This document shows positions 8,781 to 15,485 of a stretch of 64,000 bases of DNA, piece after piece. Below the pieces are notes generated by a model that ran no database searches, was not told the origin of the DNA, and worked only from the letters and a program-made list of their open reading frames with translations. Made by a program: the position numbers and the translations under genes. How positions within the stretch are numbered: the stretch's first letter is position 1; the number at the start of each line of letters is the position of its first letter. The stretch comes from Serratia sp. DD3 (GTDB lineage: Bacteria; Pseudomonadota; Gammaproteobacteria; Enterobacterales; Enterobacteriaceae): positions 1-64,000 of the forward strand of contig NZ_AYKS02000089.1 of the NCBI RefSeq assembly GCF_000496755.2, read 5' to 3'.

Positions 8781-8863
8781 ATCCGTAGCACGACCAAGCG
8801 CAATTATTTGGCTGATAGTTTGTTTTCTTGTGGTTTATACCTAAGTAATTACCAGGAGTGGTG

Positions 8864-9517
8864 ATGGCACTGGCACTATTTGATTTGGACGATACCCTGC
8901 TCTGCGGCGACTCTTCTAGCCTGTGGATGGAATATATGGTGGCGCAACAGTTGGCTCCGGCAACGATGCTTGCTGAAGAAAAAGCCATGATGACGCTCTA
9001 CTATCAGGGCAAGATGGATATGCATCAATATATGGCTTTTACCCTGCAGCCGCTGGTGGGCAAGTCCCGTCAGTGGCTCGGCCAACAGAGTCAGGACTTT
9101 ATTGAGCGGGTGTTGCGCCAGCGTGTTTACCCGGAAGGGATAGCCCGTATCGAATGGCATCGCCAACGGGGTGATACCTTGATATTGGTTTCCGCCACCG
9201 GGGAACACTTGGTGGCACCAATGGCCCAGATGCTGGGGATGGATCACTGCGTTGCCATCCTGCTGGAAGAAGAGCAGGGCAGGTTGACCGGCCAGACATA
9301 CGGTACGCTGAGCTTTCGTGAAGGCAAAGTGGCCCGCATCAAGCAGCTATTCGGCGAGCAGCCAGACCTCTGGCAGGGCAGTTTCGGTTACAGCGATTCC
9401 CACAATGACTTGCCGATGTTGCAGGCAGTAGCCCACCCCTACGCCGTCAATCCGTATCCGGGTTTACGTCAACTTGCTGATGAGCATCACTGGCCTATTC
9501 TTGAATGGCAGCTCTAA
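8864..9517 (+). CDS. HAD-superfamily hydrolase, phosphoserine-phosphatase-like (subfamily IB)
   Basis: A 217-residue phosphatase. Motif I is FDLDDTLL with nucleophile Asp7 and acid/base Asp9, motif II is the serine of LVSATGEH, motif III a lysine in REGKVARI, and motif IV YSDSHNDLPML. This is the HAD-IB (SerB-like) arrangement with a helical cap. ATG 8864 is chosen because AGGAG ends five bases before it; two GTG codons lie just in front. It is separated from the transporter operon by a 215-base gap containing a structured repeat, but same orientation and phosphatase chemistry suggest it may finish degradation of the imported compound. Confidence 0.8.
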   Translation: MALALFDLDDTLLCGDSSSLWMEYMVAQQLAPATMLAEEKAMMTLYYQGKMDMHQYMAFTLQPLVGKSRQWLGQQSQDFIERVLRQRVYPEGIARIEWHRQRGDTLILVSATGEHLVAPMAQMLGMDHCVAILLEEEQGRLTGQTYGTLSFREGKVARIKQLFGEQPDLWQGSFGYSDSHNDLPMLQAVAHPYAVNPYPGLRQLADEHHWPILEWQL

Positions 9518-9573
9518 CTATTCTCTCTGTTCCCTTGGCCTGAAGTTTGGCATCACTCCCGCTTCTTTGTTAT

Positions 9574-9596
9574 CGCACCGGGTGTATACCGGTGCG
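9574..9596. other. Perfect 8-base inverted repeat
   Basis: CGCACCGG (9574-9581), seven-base loop, CCGGTGCG (9589-9596). It follows the HAD gene by 57 bases and has no T tract, so it may be a transcript-end stabiliser rather than an intrinsic terminator. Confidence 0.4.
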
Positions 9597-9698
9597 CCTC
9601 CGCAGTCGGCTAACCTGCGTACTCGCACTGGTAGCACTATTCCGCGCAGCTCTTTATATTGTGGTGAACACTTCCACTATTCCTTAATGCGGTATCCC

Positions 9699-10766
9699 AT
9701 GAACCATAAAAAAATAGCGGCAATTATATTGGCAAGTAGTTTTGTTTCCTCGGCGATGGCGCAGGATGAGTGGGTTTCTTTTGCACACAAGAACTGGGAA
9801 CTGGTTTGTGATAACACCCATACCTGCCGTGCGGCGGGTTACAGTAACGGTGAGGAGGGGTCCACGGGCTCAGTGCTGATTACCCGCCTTGCTGGCCCGG
9901 GTACGCAACCCACTGGGGCGGTGACGTTGGCGGATATTGAGTCTAATGAATCTTCCCCGGTACCCAAATTGACTCTGTGGATTAATGACAAATTGATGGG
10001 GAACGTCCAGCCCACTCAAGATGGCATCTGGCATTTATCAACCAGCCAAACGCAGGCGCTGCTCAAAACGGTCAACGGCAGTGGCAAAGTTGAATTTAAA
10101 GGCGGGCCAGTTTCTTTTGTATTATCCGGGGATGGGGCCACTGCCGTATTACTGAAAATGGATGATGTGCAAGGGCGTATTGGCACTCCGGGTGCATTAA
10201 CTAAAAAAGGCGATAAACCGGAAAGCAGCGTACCAGCAGCGATTCCTGCCCCGGTGATTCAATGGGTCAAAGTGAGTGATGTGCCGGAGCGTCTACTCAC
10301 TGCACCAGAAATAGCAGCGTTAAAACCAAAACTGTTGGCAATGTTAAAACCGGATGATTGTGAGCACCTATGGTTTGATTTGAAGAATAATTCAGATTTA
10401 GGCACATCTGCGGACCATGAGGATGCCTTAACACTGACCCCACTGGGTAACGACCATGCGTTGATCTCTACACTCTGTTGGCGAGCCGCCTATAACCAAG
10501 GTTATGGTTATTGGGTTATCGACAATGCATTGAAAACTGACCCGGTTTTGGTGACCAACTCCGCTTCAGGCTATAGTCAAGGGGTGATTTCCCTAGGGCA
10601 AAGAGGGCGCGGGTTGGGGGATTGCTTTTCAACAGCACGTTGGCTATGGGATGGTGAAACCTTCCACAAAAGCCGTGAAGCGACCACCGGGATGTGCAGC
10701 TATATCCATTTGGGCGGCACCTGGGATCTGCCGACGTTTGTCACAGAGGTCAAACCCGCTTTATAA
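9699..10766 (+). CDS. DUF1176 family exported protein
   Basis: A 355-residue protein with a signal peptide (MNHKKIAAIILASSFVSSAMA then QDEW) and the features of DUF1176 proteins: the early FAHKNWELVCDN with paired cysteines, a middle lobe, and C-terminal WLWDGETFHKS and MCSYIHLGGTWDLPTFV. The function of this family is unknown; it is periplasmic by inference. The start at 9699 fits the signal peptide. An ATG four codons earlier (9687) is possible; neither has a good ribosome binding site. It stands alone between the HAD gene and a convergent membrane protein gene. Confidence 0.78.
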   Translation: MNHKKIAAIILASSFVSSAMAQDEWVSFAHKNWELVCDNTHTCRAAGYSNGEEGSTGSVLITRLAGPGTQPTGAVTLADIESNESSPVPKLTLWINDKLMGNVQPTQDGIWHLSTSQTQALLKTVNGSGKVEFKGGPVSFVLSGDGATAVLLKMDDVQGRIGTPGALTKKGDKPESSVPAAIPAPVIQWVKVSDVPERLLTAPEIAALKPKLLAMLKPDDCEHLWFDLKNNSDLGTSADHEDALTLTPLGNDHALISTLCWRAAYNQGYGYWVIDNALKTDPVLVTNSASGYSQGVISLGQRGRGLGDCFSTARWLWDGETFHKSREATTGMCSYIHLGGTWDLPTFVTEVKPAL

Positions 10767-10916
10767 AGGCACCATGATTAAGCTGAAACCGCTCAGTTAT
10801 TTTAAAACCGTGGTGGGGCCGGGCTCTGTTTCTGTGGCTTCCGCCATGCGGTATATCGCCCAGCCCCATTAGGTAGGGTCAACTCAGTTGGAGCCAGAAA
10901 CAAACAGCGAGCAACA

Positions 10917-11453
10917 TCACGGTACGGCGCATAAGTGCATATCTTTGGGGGCATCAGTTGACCCCTGTAGGTCTTCTTCAGGAATGCGTTGGAAGGCGCG
11001 CCAGTGTGATTCATCGATCGAGACAACTGTCCCGCTATCAAGGCATAGCGATTCAACACTGTGGGGTTTGGTATCGCATTGAACGCTGCCGAGTAGGCAG
11101 CGTTCCCAGATTTTTATTTGGGTTTTCGACTCAGTGCCGGTGGTGTTGACTGTCACTGGTTTGGTGGCAATGATCATATAACTAAAGTCGCCATTGGGAT
11201 AATGGCGCTTCCAGTCATCCGGCCAATATCTTTTATGTAATCCATAACCATAAATTGAAAAAGCAGGCAGTGTCGAAATCGATACCAGTATCACGGTGAT
11301 GGCGGCCAGGCTACGGCAGGTTTGGCCTGTTCGAGACCACACCAGCAGACCGATAACAGGGAAGATAATAGCGCATATTACAACCCAGGTTAGTAATGAG
11401 TTCAGGGCATTTATGGCGCAGGTCTCGCCACAATACTTGGGTTCGAAGGCCAT
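10917..11453 (-). CDS. Hypothetical membrane protein, two predicted membrane segments
   Basis: A 178-residue protein from ATG 11453, which has no evident ribosome binding site; the frame is open further upstream to a TTG at 11507. Two hydrophobic stretches (LLTWVVICAIIFPVIGLLVW and SLAAITVILVSISTLPAF) are followed by a soluble C-terminal part with four cysteines. I do not recognise the family. A separate, better-initiated 35-codon frame overlaps its 5' end (11411-11518), so either the two are translationally coupled or a frameshift has split one gene. Confidence 0.5.
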   Translation of the reverse strand: MAFEPKYCGETCAINALNSLLTWVVICAIIFPVIGLLVWSRTGQTCRSLAAITVILVSISTLPAFSIYGYGLHKRYWPDDWKRHYPNGDFSYMIIATKPVTVNTTGTESKTQIKIWERCLLGSVQCDTKPHSVESLCLDSGTVVSIDESHWRAFQRIPEEDLQGSTDAPKDMHLCAVP

Positions 11454-11518
11454 GAGATAACTACACCACAAAAGAAGCCTGCAATAATCAACAGCAGACT
11501 TGCCCAAAGACGTTTCAT
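11411..11518 (-). CDS. Small signal-peptide-like ORF overlapping the start of the hypothetical membrane protein
   Basis: Thirty-five codons from ATG 11518, preceded by a strong GGGAGGTC at two bases' distance from the start. The peptide begins MKRLWASLLLIIAGFFCGVV and is a basic N-terminus plus hydrophobic core. It is in a different frame from the 178-residue ORF and ends at TAA 11411-11413, 40 bases inside it. It could be a genuine small membrane protein, a coupling leader, or the original N-terminus of the larger protein now out of frame. Confidence 0.4.
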   Translation of the reverse strand: MKRLWASLLLIIAGFFCGVVISWPSNPSIVARPAP

Positions 11519-11661
11519 ATGACCTCCCTGTTGTAGATTGCCCTCAGACAACCCAAGGCATGCTATACCCAAATTCCTTAAACCACTACATCAGCAAAGT
11601 GGCGGGAAAAAGGACTATAGCCCCATTTTGAACTTTGCTTAGATTTGCTAAATGACTAATG

Positions 11662-11708
11662 TGGGACTATATTCCCATTATTCCTTTTAAATTGGGAATA
11701 TAGTCCCA
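11662..11708. promoter_or_regulatory. Paired palindromic operator of the hipBA module
   Basis: TGGGACTATATTCCCA (11662-11677) and its exact reverse complement TGGGAATATAGTCCCA (11693-11708) separated by 15 bases, ending 11 bases before the hipB ATG. Each arm is itself nearly palindromic. The position and symmetry are those of a HipB autoregulation site. A weaker relative, GGACTATAGCCCCA, lies about 50 bases upstream. Confidence 0.7.
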
Positions 11709-11719
11709 TTGGTGATGGT

Positions 11720-12025
11720 ATGGCAAAGCGAGACTTACACAGTGTGCTGTTTCCAAAGCAGCGAAAAATTCTCACTCACTTTGGTGAGGATTTGTTGCTA
11801 GCGATGAAACGACGCCGATTAACCAAAAAGATGCTCTGCGAGCGAACTGGGTTTGACCATAAAACGGTAAATAAGGTATTTGCCGGCGATCCTGGTGTGG
11901 CAATTGGTACTTATTTGAAAATTATGGCTGTTCTGGGTATGGAGAGTAACTTCTCAGAGCTGGCGGCACATGACGAATTAGGCATCAAGTTGCAAAATAT
12001 CAAATTACTGGAAGGTTCAAAATGA
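11720..12025 (+). CDS. hipB: HipB-type antitoxin, XRE-family DNA-binding protein
   Basis: A 101-residue protein with a helix-turn-helix at about residues 35-80 (KKMLCERTGFDHKTVNKVF is the recognition region). Its stop overlaps the start of the adjacent hipA homologue by four bases, the usual antitoxin-first arrangement. In known HipBA systems HipB neutralises HipA and represses the operon by binding paired operators; the palindromic pair just upstream at 11662-11708 fits. Identity as antitoxin rests mainly on context and the HTH. Confidence 0.78.
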   Translation: MAKRDLHSVLFPKQRKILTHFGEDLLLAMKRRRLTKKMLCERTGFDHKTVNKVFAGDPGVAIGTYLKIMAVLGMESNFSELAAHDELGIKLQNIKLLEGSK

Positions 12026-13272
12026 GCCGTGAACTAGTCGAGGTTTATGCAGATTGGCAACCCATTGGGCAGCCATTATTAATGGGTCATTTGACTTATA
12101 GTGATTCAAGTCGTGGTGGTGTGTTCAGTTTTTCTTATAACAAGACATTTTTAAAATCTCCCTACTGCCTGCAAATTGATCCCTTACTGACGCTGTATGA
12201 GGGTGAATTATACAATGACCAAGCGGATAAAAACTTTCGTGCCTTTTTAGATTCATCCCCAGATCGCTGGGGGCGTATTTTGATGCAGCGTAGGGCGGCG
12301 ATCGAACATCGCAAAGGCATTCGGCCGAATAATCGACTTACTGAGCTCGATTATTTGCTTGGGGTGCATGATAGCTACCGCATGGGCGGCATTCGTTTTA
12401 AAAAAAACGGCTCATCTGATTTTCTGGATAACAATGCTGAATTTTCCGCGCCACCGATGGTAATGCTTCGTGAGCTAGAGCATGCCGCTATCCAAATTGA
12501 AAAAGACGATAATATTGACAGTGATGAATATTACCGATGGTTGAAAATGTTGATTTCGCCTGGCTCTTCTTTAGGTGGATCTAGGCCAAAAGCCTGTGTT
12601 ACCGACGAGCATAACCATCTGTGGATAGCGAAGTTTCCCAATTTAAATGATTCCTATGATGTCGGTGCGTGGGAGATGGTGTGTTACGAACTTGCTTTAG
12701 CGGCAGGTATTGAGATGTTTCCAAGTGAAGTACGAAAACTGTCGACACAGCACCATACCTTTTTAACCAAACGCTTTGACCGTGAGGGAAACCAGCGCCT
12801 GCATTTTTCATCGGCAATGACGCAGCTCCAATACTATAATGGCGAGCATTCACAGGGTGCCAGCTACCTTGAGCTCGCTGAATTCATTTCTAATCAGGGC
12901 GTACAAACTAAAGTCGATCTGGCTCAACTATGGCGGCGGATAGTGTTTAATATCGCCGTGTCTAACACCGACGATCACCTGCGAAACCATGGTTTTTTGC
13001 TAACGAATAAAGGCTGGAAGTTGTCACCGGCTTACGATTTAAACCCTATTGCTGGCAAGCAAGGGCTTCATCTGAACATTACCGATACAGACAACGCGCT
13101 CGATTACCAACTTGCCTTTGATGTGAAAGATTTTTTCAGGCTTTCGCAGAGTGAGGCAACGCAAATTTATAGTGAGGTGTTAAACGCGGTCAAACAGTGG
13201 CAGCAAGTTGCTCAGCGACTAGGGATCAGCCGAGCAGAGCAAGCCATCAAGCAAGAAGCATTTAATGTGTGA
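12022..13272 (+). CDS. hipA: HipA-type serine/threonine kinase toxin
   Basis: A 416-residue HipA-family kinase. Visible landmarks are the N-terminal subdomain with FLDSSPDRWGRILMQRR (72-90), the phosphate-binding loop PGSSLGGSRPK at 180-190, the ATP-site lysine in LWIAKF, the catalytic segment NTDDHLRNHG at 315-324, and the metal-binding aspartate in AYDLNP at 337-342. Known HipA kinases phosphorylate a translation component (glutamyl-tRNA synthetase in E. coli) and stop growth; the target here is not known. All catalytic residues appear intact. The gene is AT-richer than its neighbours, consistent with acquisition. Confidence 0.87.
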   Translation: MSRELVEVYADWQPIGQPLLMGHLTYSDSSRGGVFSFSYNKTFLKSPYCLQIDPLLTLYEGELYNDQADKNFRAFLDSSPDRWGRILMQRRAAIEHRKGIRPNNRLTELDYLLGVHDSYRMGGIRFKKNGSSDFLDNNAEFSAPPMVMLRELEHAAIQIEKDDNIDSDEYYRWLKMLISPGSSLGGSRPKACVTDEHNHLWIAKFPNLNDSYDVGAWEMVCYELALAAGIEMFPSEVRKLSTQHHTFLTKRFDREGNQRLHFSSAMTQLQYYNGEHSQGASYLELAEFISNQGVQTKVDLAQLWRRIVFNIAVSNTDDHLRNHGFLLTNKGWKLSPAYDLNPIAGKQGLHLNITDTDNALDYQLAFDVKDFFRLSQSEATQIYSEVLNAVKQWQQVAQRLGISRAEQAIKQEAFNV

Positions 13273-13544
13273 GTCATCTTGGTTTCGCATACTACTTTGT
13301 CTTTATTGGGACTATGTTCCCATTTTTTGCAAAAAATTGGGAACATAACCCTATTTCTAGCGAAGCACACTTTTGGCTATATTCAGCAAATGGGCGAACT
13401 GACCGCGCAAAAAAATCGAACAGTGTGCACTGCATTGTCGATGCGAGGCAAGTAACCAAAGCTAAAGCCAAAGCCAACGCCCCCGCAGCCTGATTGATAA
13501 CAGGTATACTCTATGCAAATGGTCAAAGAGATAAAGAGGATCTG
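13273..13544 (+). other. Accessory spacer between hipA and the oxidoreductase gene
   Basis: Holds the duplicated operator-like pair (13307-13353). A weak 74-codon frame from GTG 13269 crosses that operator and ends 13493 in a lysine/alanine-rich stretch; it has no good ribosome binding site and I do not call it a gene. The A-rich stretch around 13440-13490 may be a remnant. The oxidoreductase ribosome binding site is at the end. Confidence 0.4.
13307..13353. promoter_or_regulatory. Second copy of the hip-type paired palindrome, downstream of hipA
   Basis: TGGGACTATGTTCCCA (13307-13322), a 15-base spacer and TGGGAACATAACCCTA (13338-13353): the same arm length, spacer length and core sequence as the operator upstream of hipB, with a few substitutions in the right arm. 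The T6/A6 flanks of the spacer also allow it to act as a hairpin. Confidence 0.6.
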
Positions 13545-14171
13545 ATGGCACGAGTATTAATCACCGGCGCTAGTGGGTTGGTAGGGGGCGAACTATTGCA
13601 TTTGTTGCAATTAGACAGCCAGGTCAGCCAGATAGTGGCACCTACGCGTAGCGCACTGCTCCCTCATAGCAAATTGCAAAACCCGGTAGGGAAAGATCTA
13701 CACGAGTTGTTGAACTCGTTGGCAGAACCGGTGGATAGGGTGTTTTGTTGCCTGGGAACCACGCGTCGTCAGGCCGGGAGCGCCGACGCCTTCCGCCATG
13801 TGGATTACCAACTGGTGGTTGATACCGCTCTTACTGGTCAGCGGCTGGGGGCGCAACACTGCCTGGTGGTCAGCGCGCTAGGGGCGAACCCCAGTTCTCT
13901 CTTTTTATATAACCGCACCAAAGGGCAAATGGAACAAGCGCTGCGTGAACAGCATTGGCCACGCTTGACGTTGGTGCGCCCGTCAATGCTGACGGGGCAG
14001 CGCACTCACGCCCGTTTGCTGGAGCGGCTGACTGCGCCGTTATTTAACCTGTTACCCGGCAAATGGCGTAGTGTCGCTGCCAAAGACGTGGCACAAGCCT
14101 TGTTGACCGAGGCGCTAACCCCGGGTAATGGCGTTAAGATATTGGAGTCTGACCAAATCAAGGCGGGATAA
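13545..14171 (+). CDS. NAD(P)-binding Rossmann-fold oxidoreductase/epimerase-like protein
   Basis: A 208-residue short-chain protein. The dinucleotide-binding motif is at the N-terminus (ITGASGLVGGELL, residues 6-18), an active-site-like VSALGANPSSLFLYNRTKG carries the Tyr and Lys of the extended SDR class, and VRPSMLTG is near 150. It resembles bacterial relatives of human HTATIP2; the substrate is unknown. ATG 13545 is chosen over earlier in-frame codons because AAGAGGA lies just upstream and the Rossmann motif starts at once. Apparently monocistronic. Confidence 0.8.
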   Translation: MARVLITGASGLVGGELLHLLQLDSQVSQIVAPTRSALLPHSKLQNPVGKDLHELLNSLAEPVDRVFCCLGTTRRQAGSADAFRHVDYQLVVDTALTGQRLGAQHCLVVSALGANPSSLFLYNRTKGQMEQALREQHWPRLTLVRPSMLTGQRTHARLLERLTAPLFNLLPGKWRSVAAKDVAQALLTEALTPGNGVKILESDQIKAG

Positions 14172-14327
14172 TATCCCCTCAGCTCAAATCGCCGTGAGCG
14201 GGTGCCTATGCTGAGAGGAGCCTGGATAAACAGCGCATAAATTGATCTTTTTTGCTTATATTGTTGTCACAAATGTGCTAACGTGCGATCAAGTTGTGAA
14301 CATAGAATCAAAGTAGGAGTGCTAAAC

Positions 14328-14615
14328 GTGGAAAGCCGTATCCAATTTCGCATTGAATATGAAACCAAATTGCTGGCACAGAAAGCGGCAGAGTCTAAAG
14401 GTACCACGCTCAGTGAAGCATGCCGCCAATTAACTCAACAAATGGCTGACGAGCAACGGGCATCTGAACAGCATGAAAACTGGTTGCAGGAAAAGGTTGA
14501 TGCCGCTTTTGCTCGTTTGCATCAGGGAAATGCCGTTTATCTTGATGAACAGCAAGTTGCAGAAAGAATGGAAAACTTCAAAGCCAAAATCAGAGCAAAA
14601 TACACCGCTAAATAA
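14328..14615 (+). CDS. RelB/DinJ-family antitoxin
   Basis: A 95-residue protein beginning at GTG 14328 with TAGGAG nine bases before it. The N-terminus SRIQFRIEYETKLLAQKAA is a ribbon-helix-helix of the RelB/DinJ type, and the charged helical C-terminus would wrap the toxin. It lies nine bases upstream of a ParE/RelE-type toxin gene. Partly symmetric TGTCACAA and TTGTGAACA sequences between 14265 and 14303 are possible autoregulatory operators. Confidence 0.78.
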   Translation: MESRIQFRIEYETKLLAQKAAESKGTTLSEACRQLTQQMADEQRASEQHENWLQEKVDAAFARLHQGNAVYLDEQQVAERMENFKAKIRAKYTAK

Positions 14616-14623
14616 GGATTGTT

Positions 14624-14899
14624 ATGCGCATCGAATGGGACGACGTTGCGTTGCAGGACCGAGAACGCATTTTTGAATTCCTTTATCCAATCAATCCATT
14701 GGCGGCCGAGCAAGTTGATATTGAAATTGCGTTGGCCGTCGAGCGGTTGTCGGATAACCCACAATTGGGTAGGCCTTGGTACGGGGGGGCGCGAAAATTG
14801 TTGGTGAGTAAAGCATCGTTATTAGTGATATACGTCGTTTTGGATGAGGCAATAAAAATTTTAGCGATCACCCATCAACGAGAGAAATTCCCCGGTTAA
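14624..14899 (+). CDS. RelE/ParE-superfamily toxin
   Basis: A 91-residue toxin with the ParE-like pattern: MRIEWDDVALQDRERIFEFL helix, ERLSDNPQLGRPW, the conserved arginine in GARKLLV, YVVLDEAIKILAITHQRE strands. RelE/ParE proteins cleave mRNA on ribosomes or inhibit gyrase; which one applies is not evident. It ends at 14899, overlapping the convergent nrdG stop codon by four bases, so the pair was inserted tightly at the 3' end of the nrd operon. Confidence 0.8.
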   Translation: MRIEWDDVALQDRERIFEFLYPINPLAAEQVDIEIALAVERLSDNPQLGRPWYGGARKLLVSKASLLVIYVVLDEAIKILAITHQREKFPG

Positions 14900-15360
14900 C
14901 GTAATTGATGTACCACTTGATTACTGCTGCCACGCCAAATCAGTGCCGGGTCTTTTAAGGCCTGGACAAATTTTCCATCTATCAACACATTGATCTGGTT
15001 GACGATTTCCATCTGCGCATTATCGAGATCTTCCAGCTTGTAGCCAGTCCATAACCAGATATCTTTACCGGTGCATTCAGCGCGCACGCGAGTGACTAAC
15101 TGCAATATGGCCGGGACATTGGCTGGGTGCAAGGGGTCCCCCCCTGAGAGGGATAACCCTTGGCGTGGAATACGCTGATCATTGAGATCAGCAATTATCT
15201 GCGCTTCCATTTGTGGGGTAAACGCGATACCCGAATCGAGCCGCCAGGTGCTTTTGTTATAGCAGCCCGGGCATTGATGCTCGCAGCCAGCAACAAACAA
15301 CGTGCAACGTGTGCCTGGGCCGTTGATCACATCAATGGGATAGTATTGATGGTAATTCAT
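14896..15360 (-). CDS. nrdG: Anaerobic ribonucleotide reductase-activating protein (radical SAM)
   Basis: A 154-residue iron-sulfur radical SAM activase that installs the glycyl radical on NrdD. The cluster cysteines are Cys26, Cys30 and Cys33 (VAGCEHQCPGCYNKSTW), and LSLSGGDPLHPANV is the SAM-binding GGDP motif. It follows nrdD in the same orientation, separated by about 125 bases containing a tandem repeat. Its 3' end overlaps the ParE-like toxin gene by four bases, without altering the typical length. Confidence 0.95.
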   Translation of the reverse strand: MNYHQYYPIDVINGPGTRCTLFVAGCEHQCPGCYNKSTWRLDSGIAFTPQMEAQIIADLNDQRIPRQGLSLSGGDPLHPANVPAILQLVTRVRAECTGKDIWLWTGYKLEDLDNAQMEIVNQINVLIDGKFVQALKDPALIWRGSSNQVVHQLR

Positions 15361-15425
15361 TTATCTCTTACCTGTTCCACGCCGACACCTGCGGTTGCCA
15401 TGATGGGTATTATTGGCGAACCAAG

Positions 15426-15471
15426 AATAGCCATCGCTAATACCCATAGCTAATAGCCATCGCTAATACCC
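15426..15471. repeat. Tandem 26-base repeat between nrdD and nrdG
   Basis: The 20-base unit AATAGCCATCGCTAATACCC occurs at 15426 and again at 15452, a 26-base period. A nearby GGGTATTA at about 15405 is inverted relative to the TAATACCC ends, so the RNA could form alternative hairpins between the two coding regions. Confidence 0.6.
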
Positions 15472-15485
15472 GTCATTAAGGGCAA

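Noticed and set aside
10767..10872. A 32-codon frame after the DUF1176 gene
   Set aside because: Short, without a good ribosome binding site and with no recognisable feature; kept as non-coding.
13269..13493. A 74-codon frame directly after hipA
   Set aside because: It begins at GTG within the hipA stop region without a ribosome binding site, crosses the operator-like palindrome and ends in a low-complexity lysine/alanine stretch.
15426..15471. A CRISPR array
   Set aside because: Only two units, spacing of six bases, no further repeats and no cas genes.
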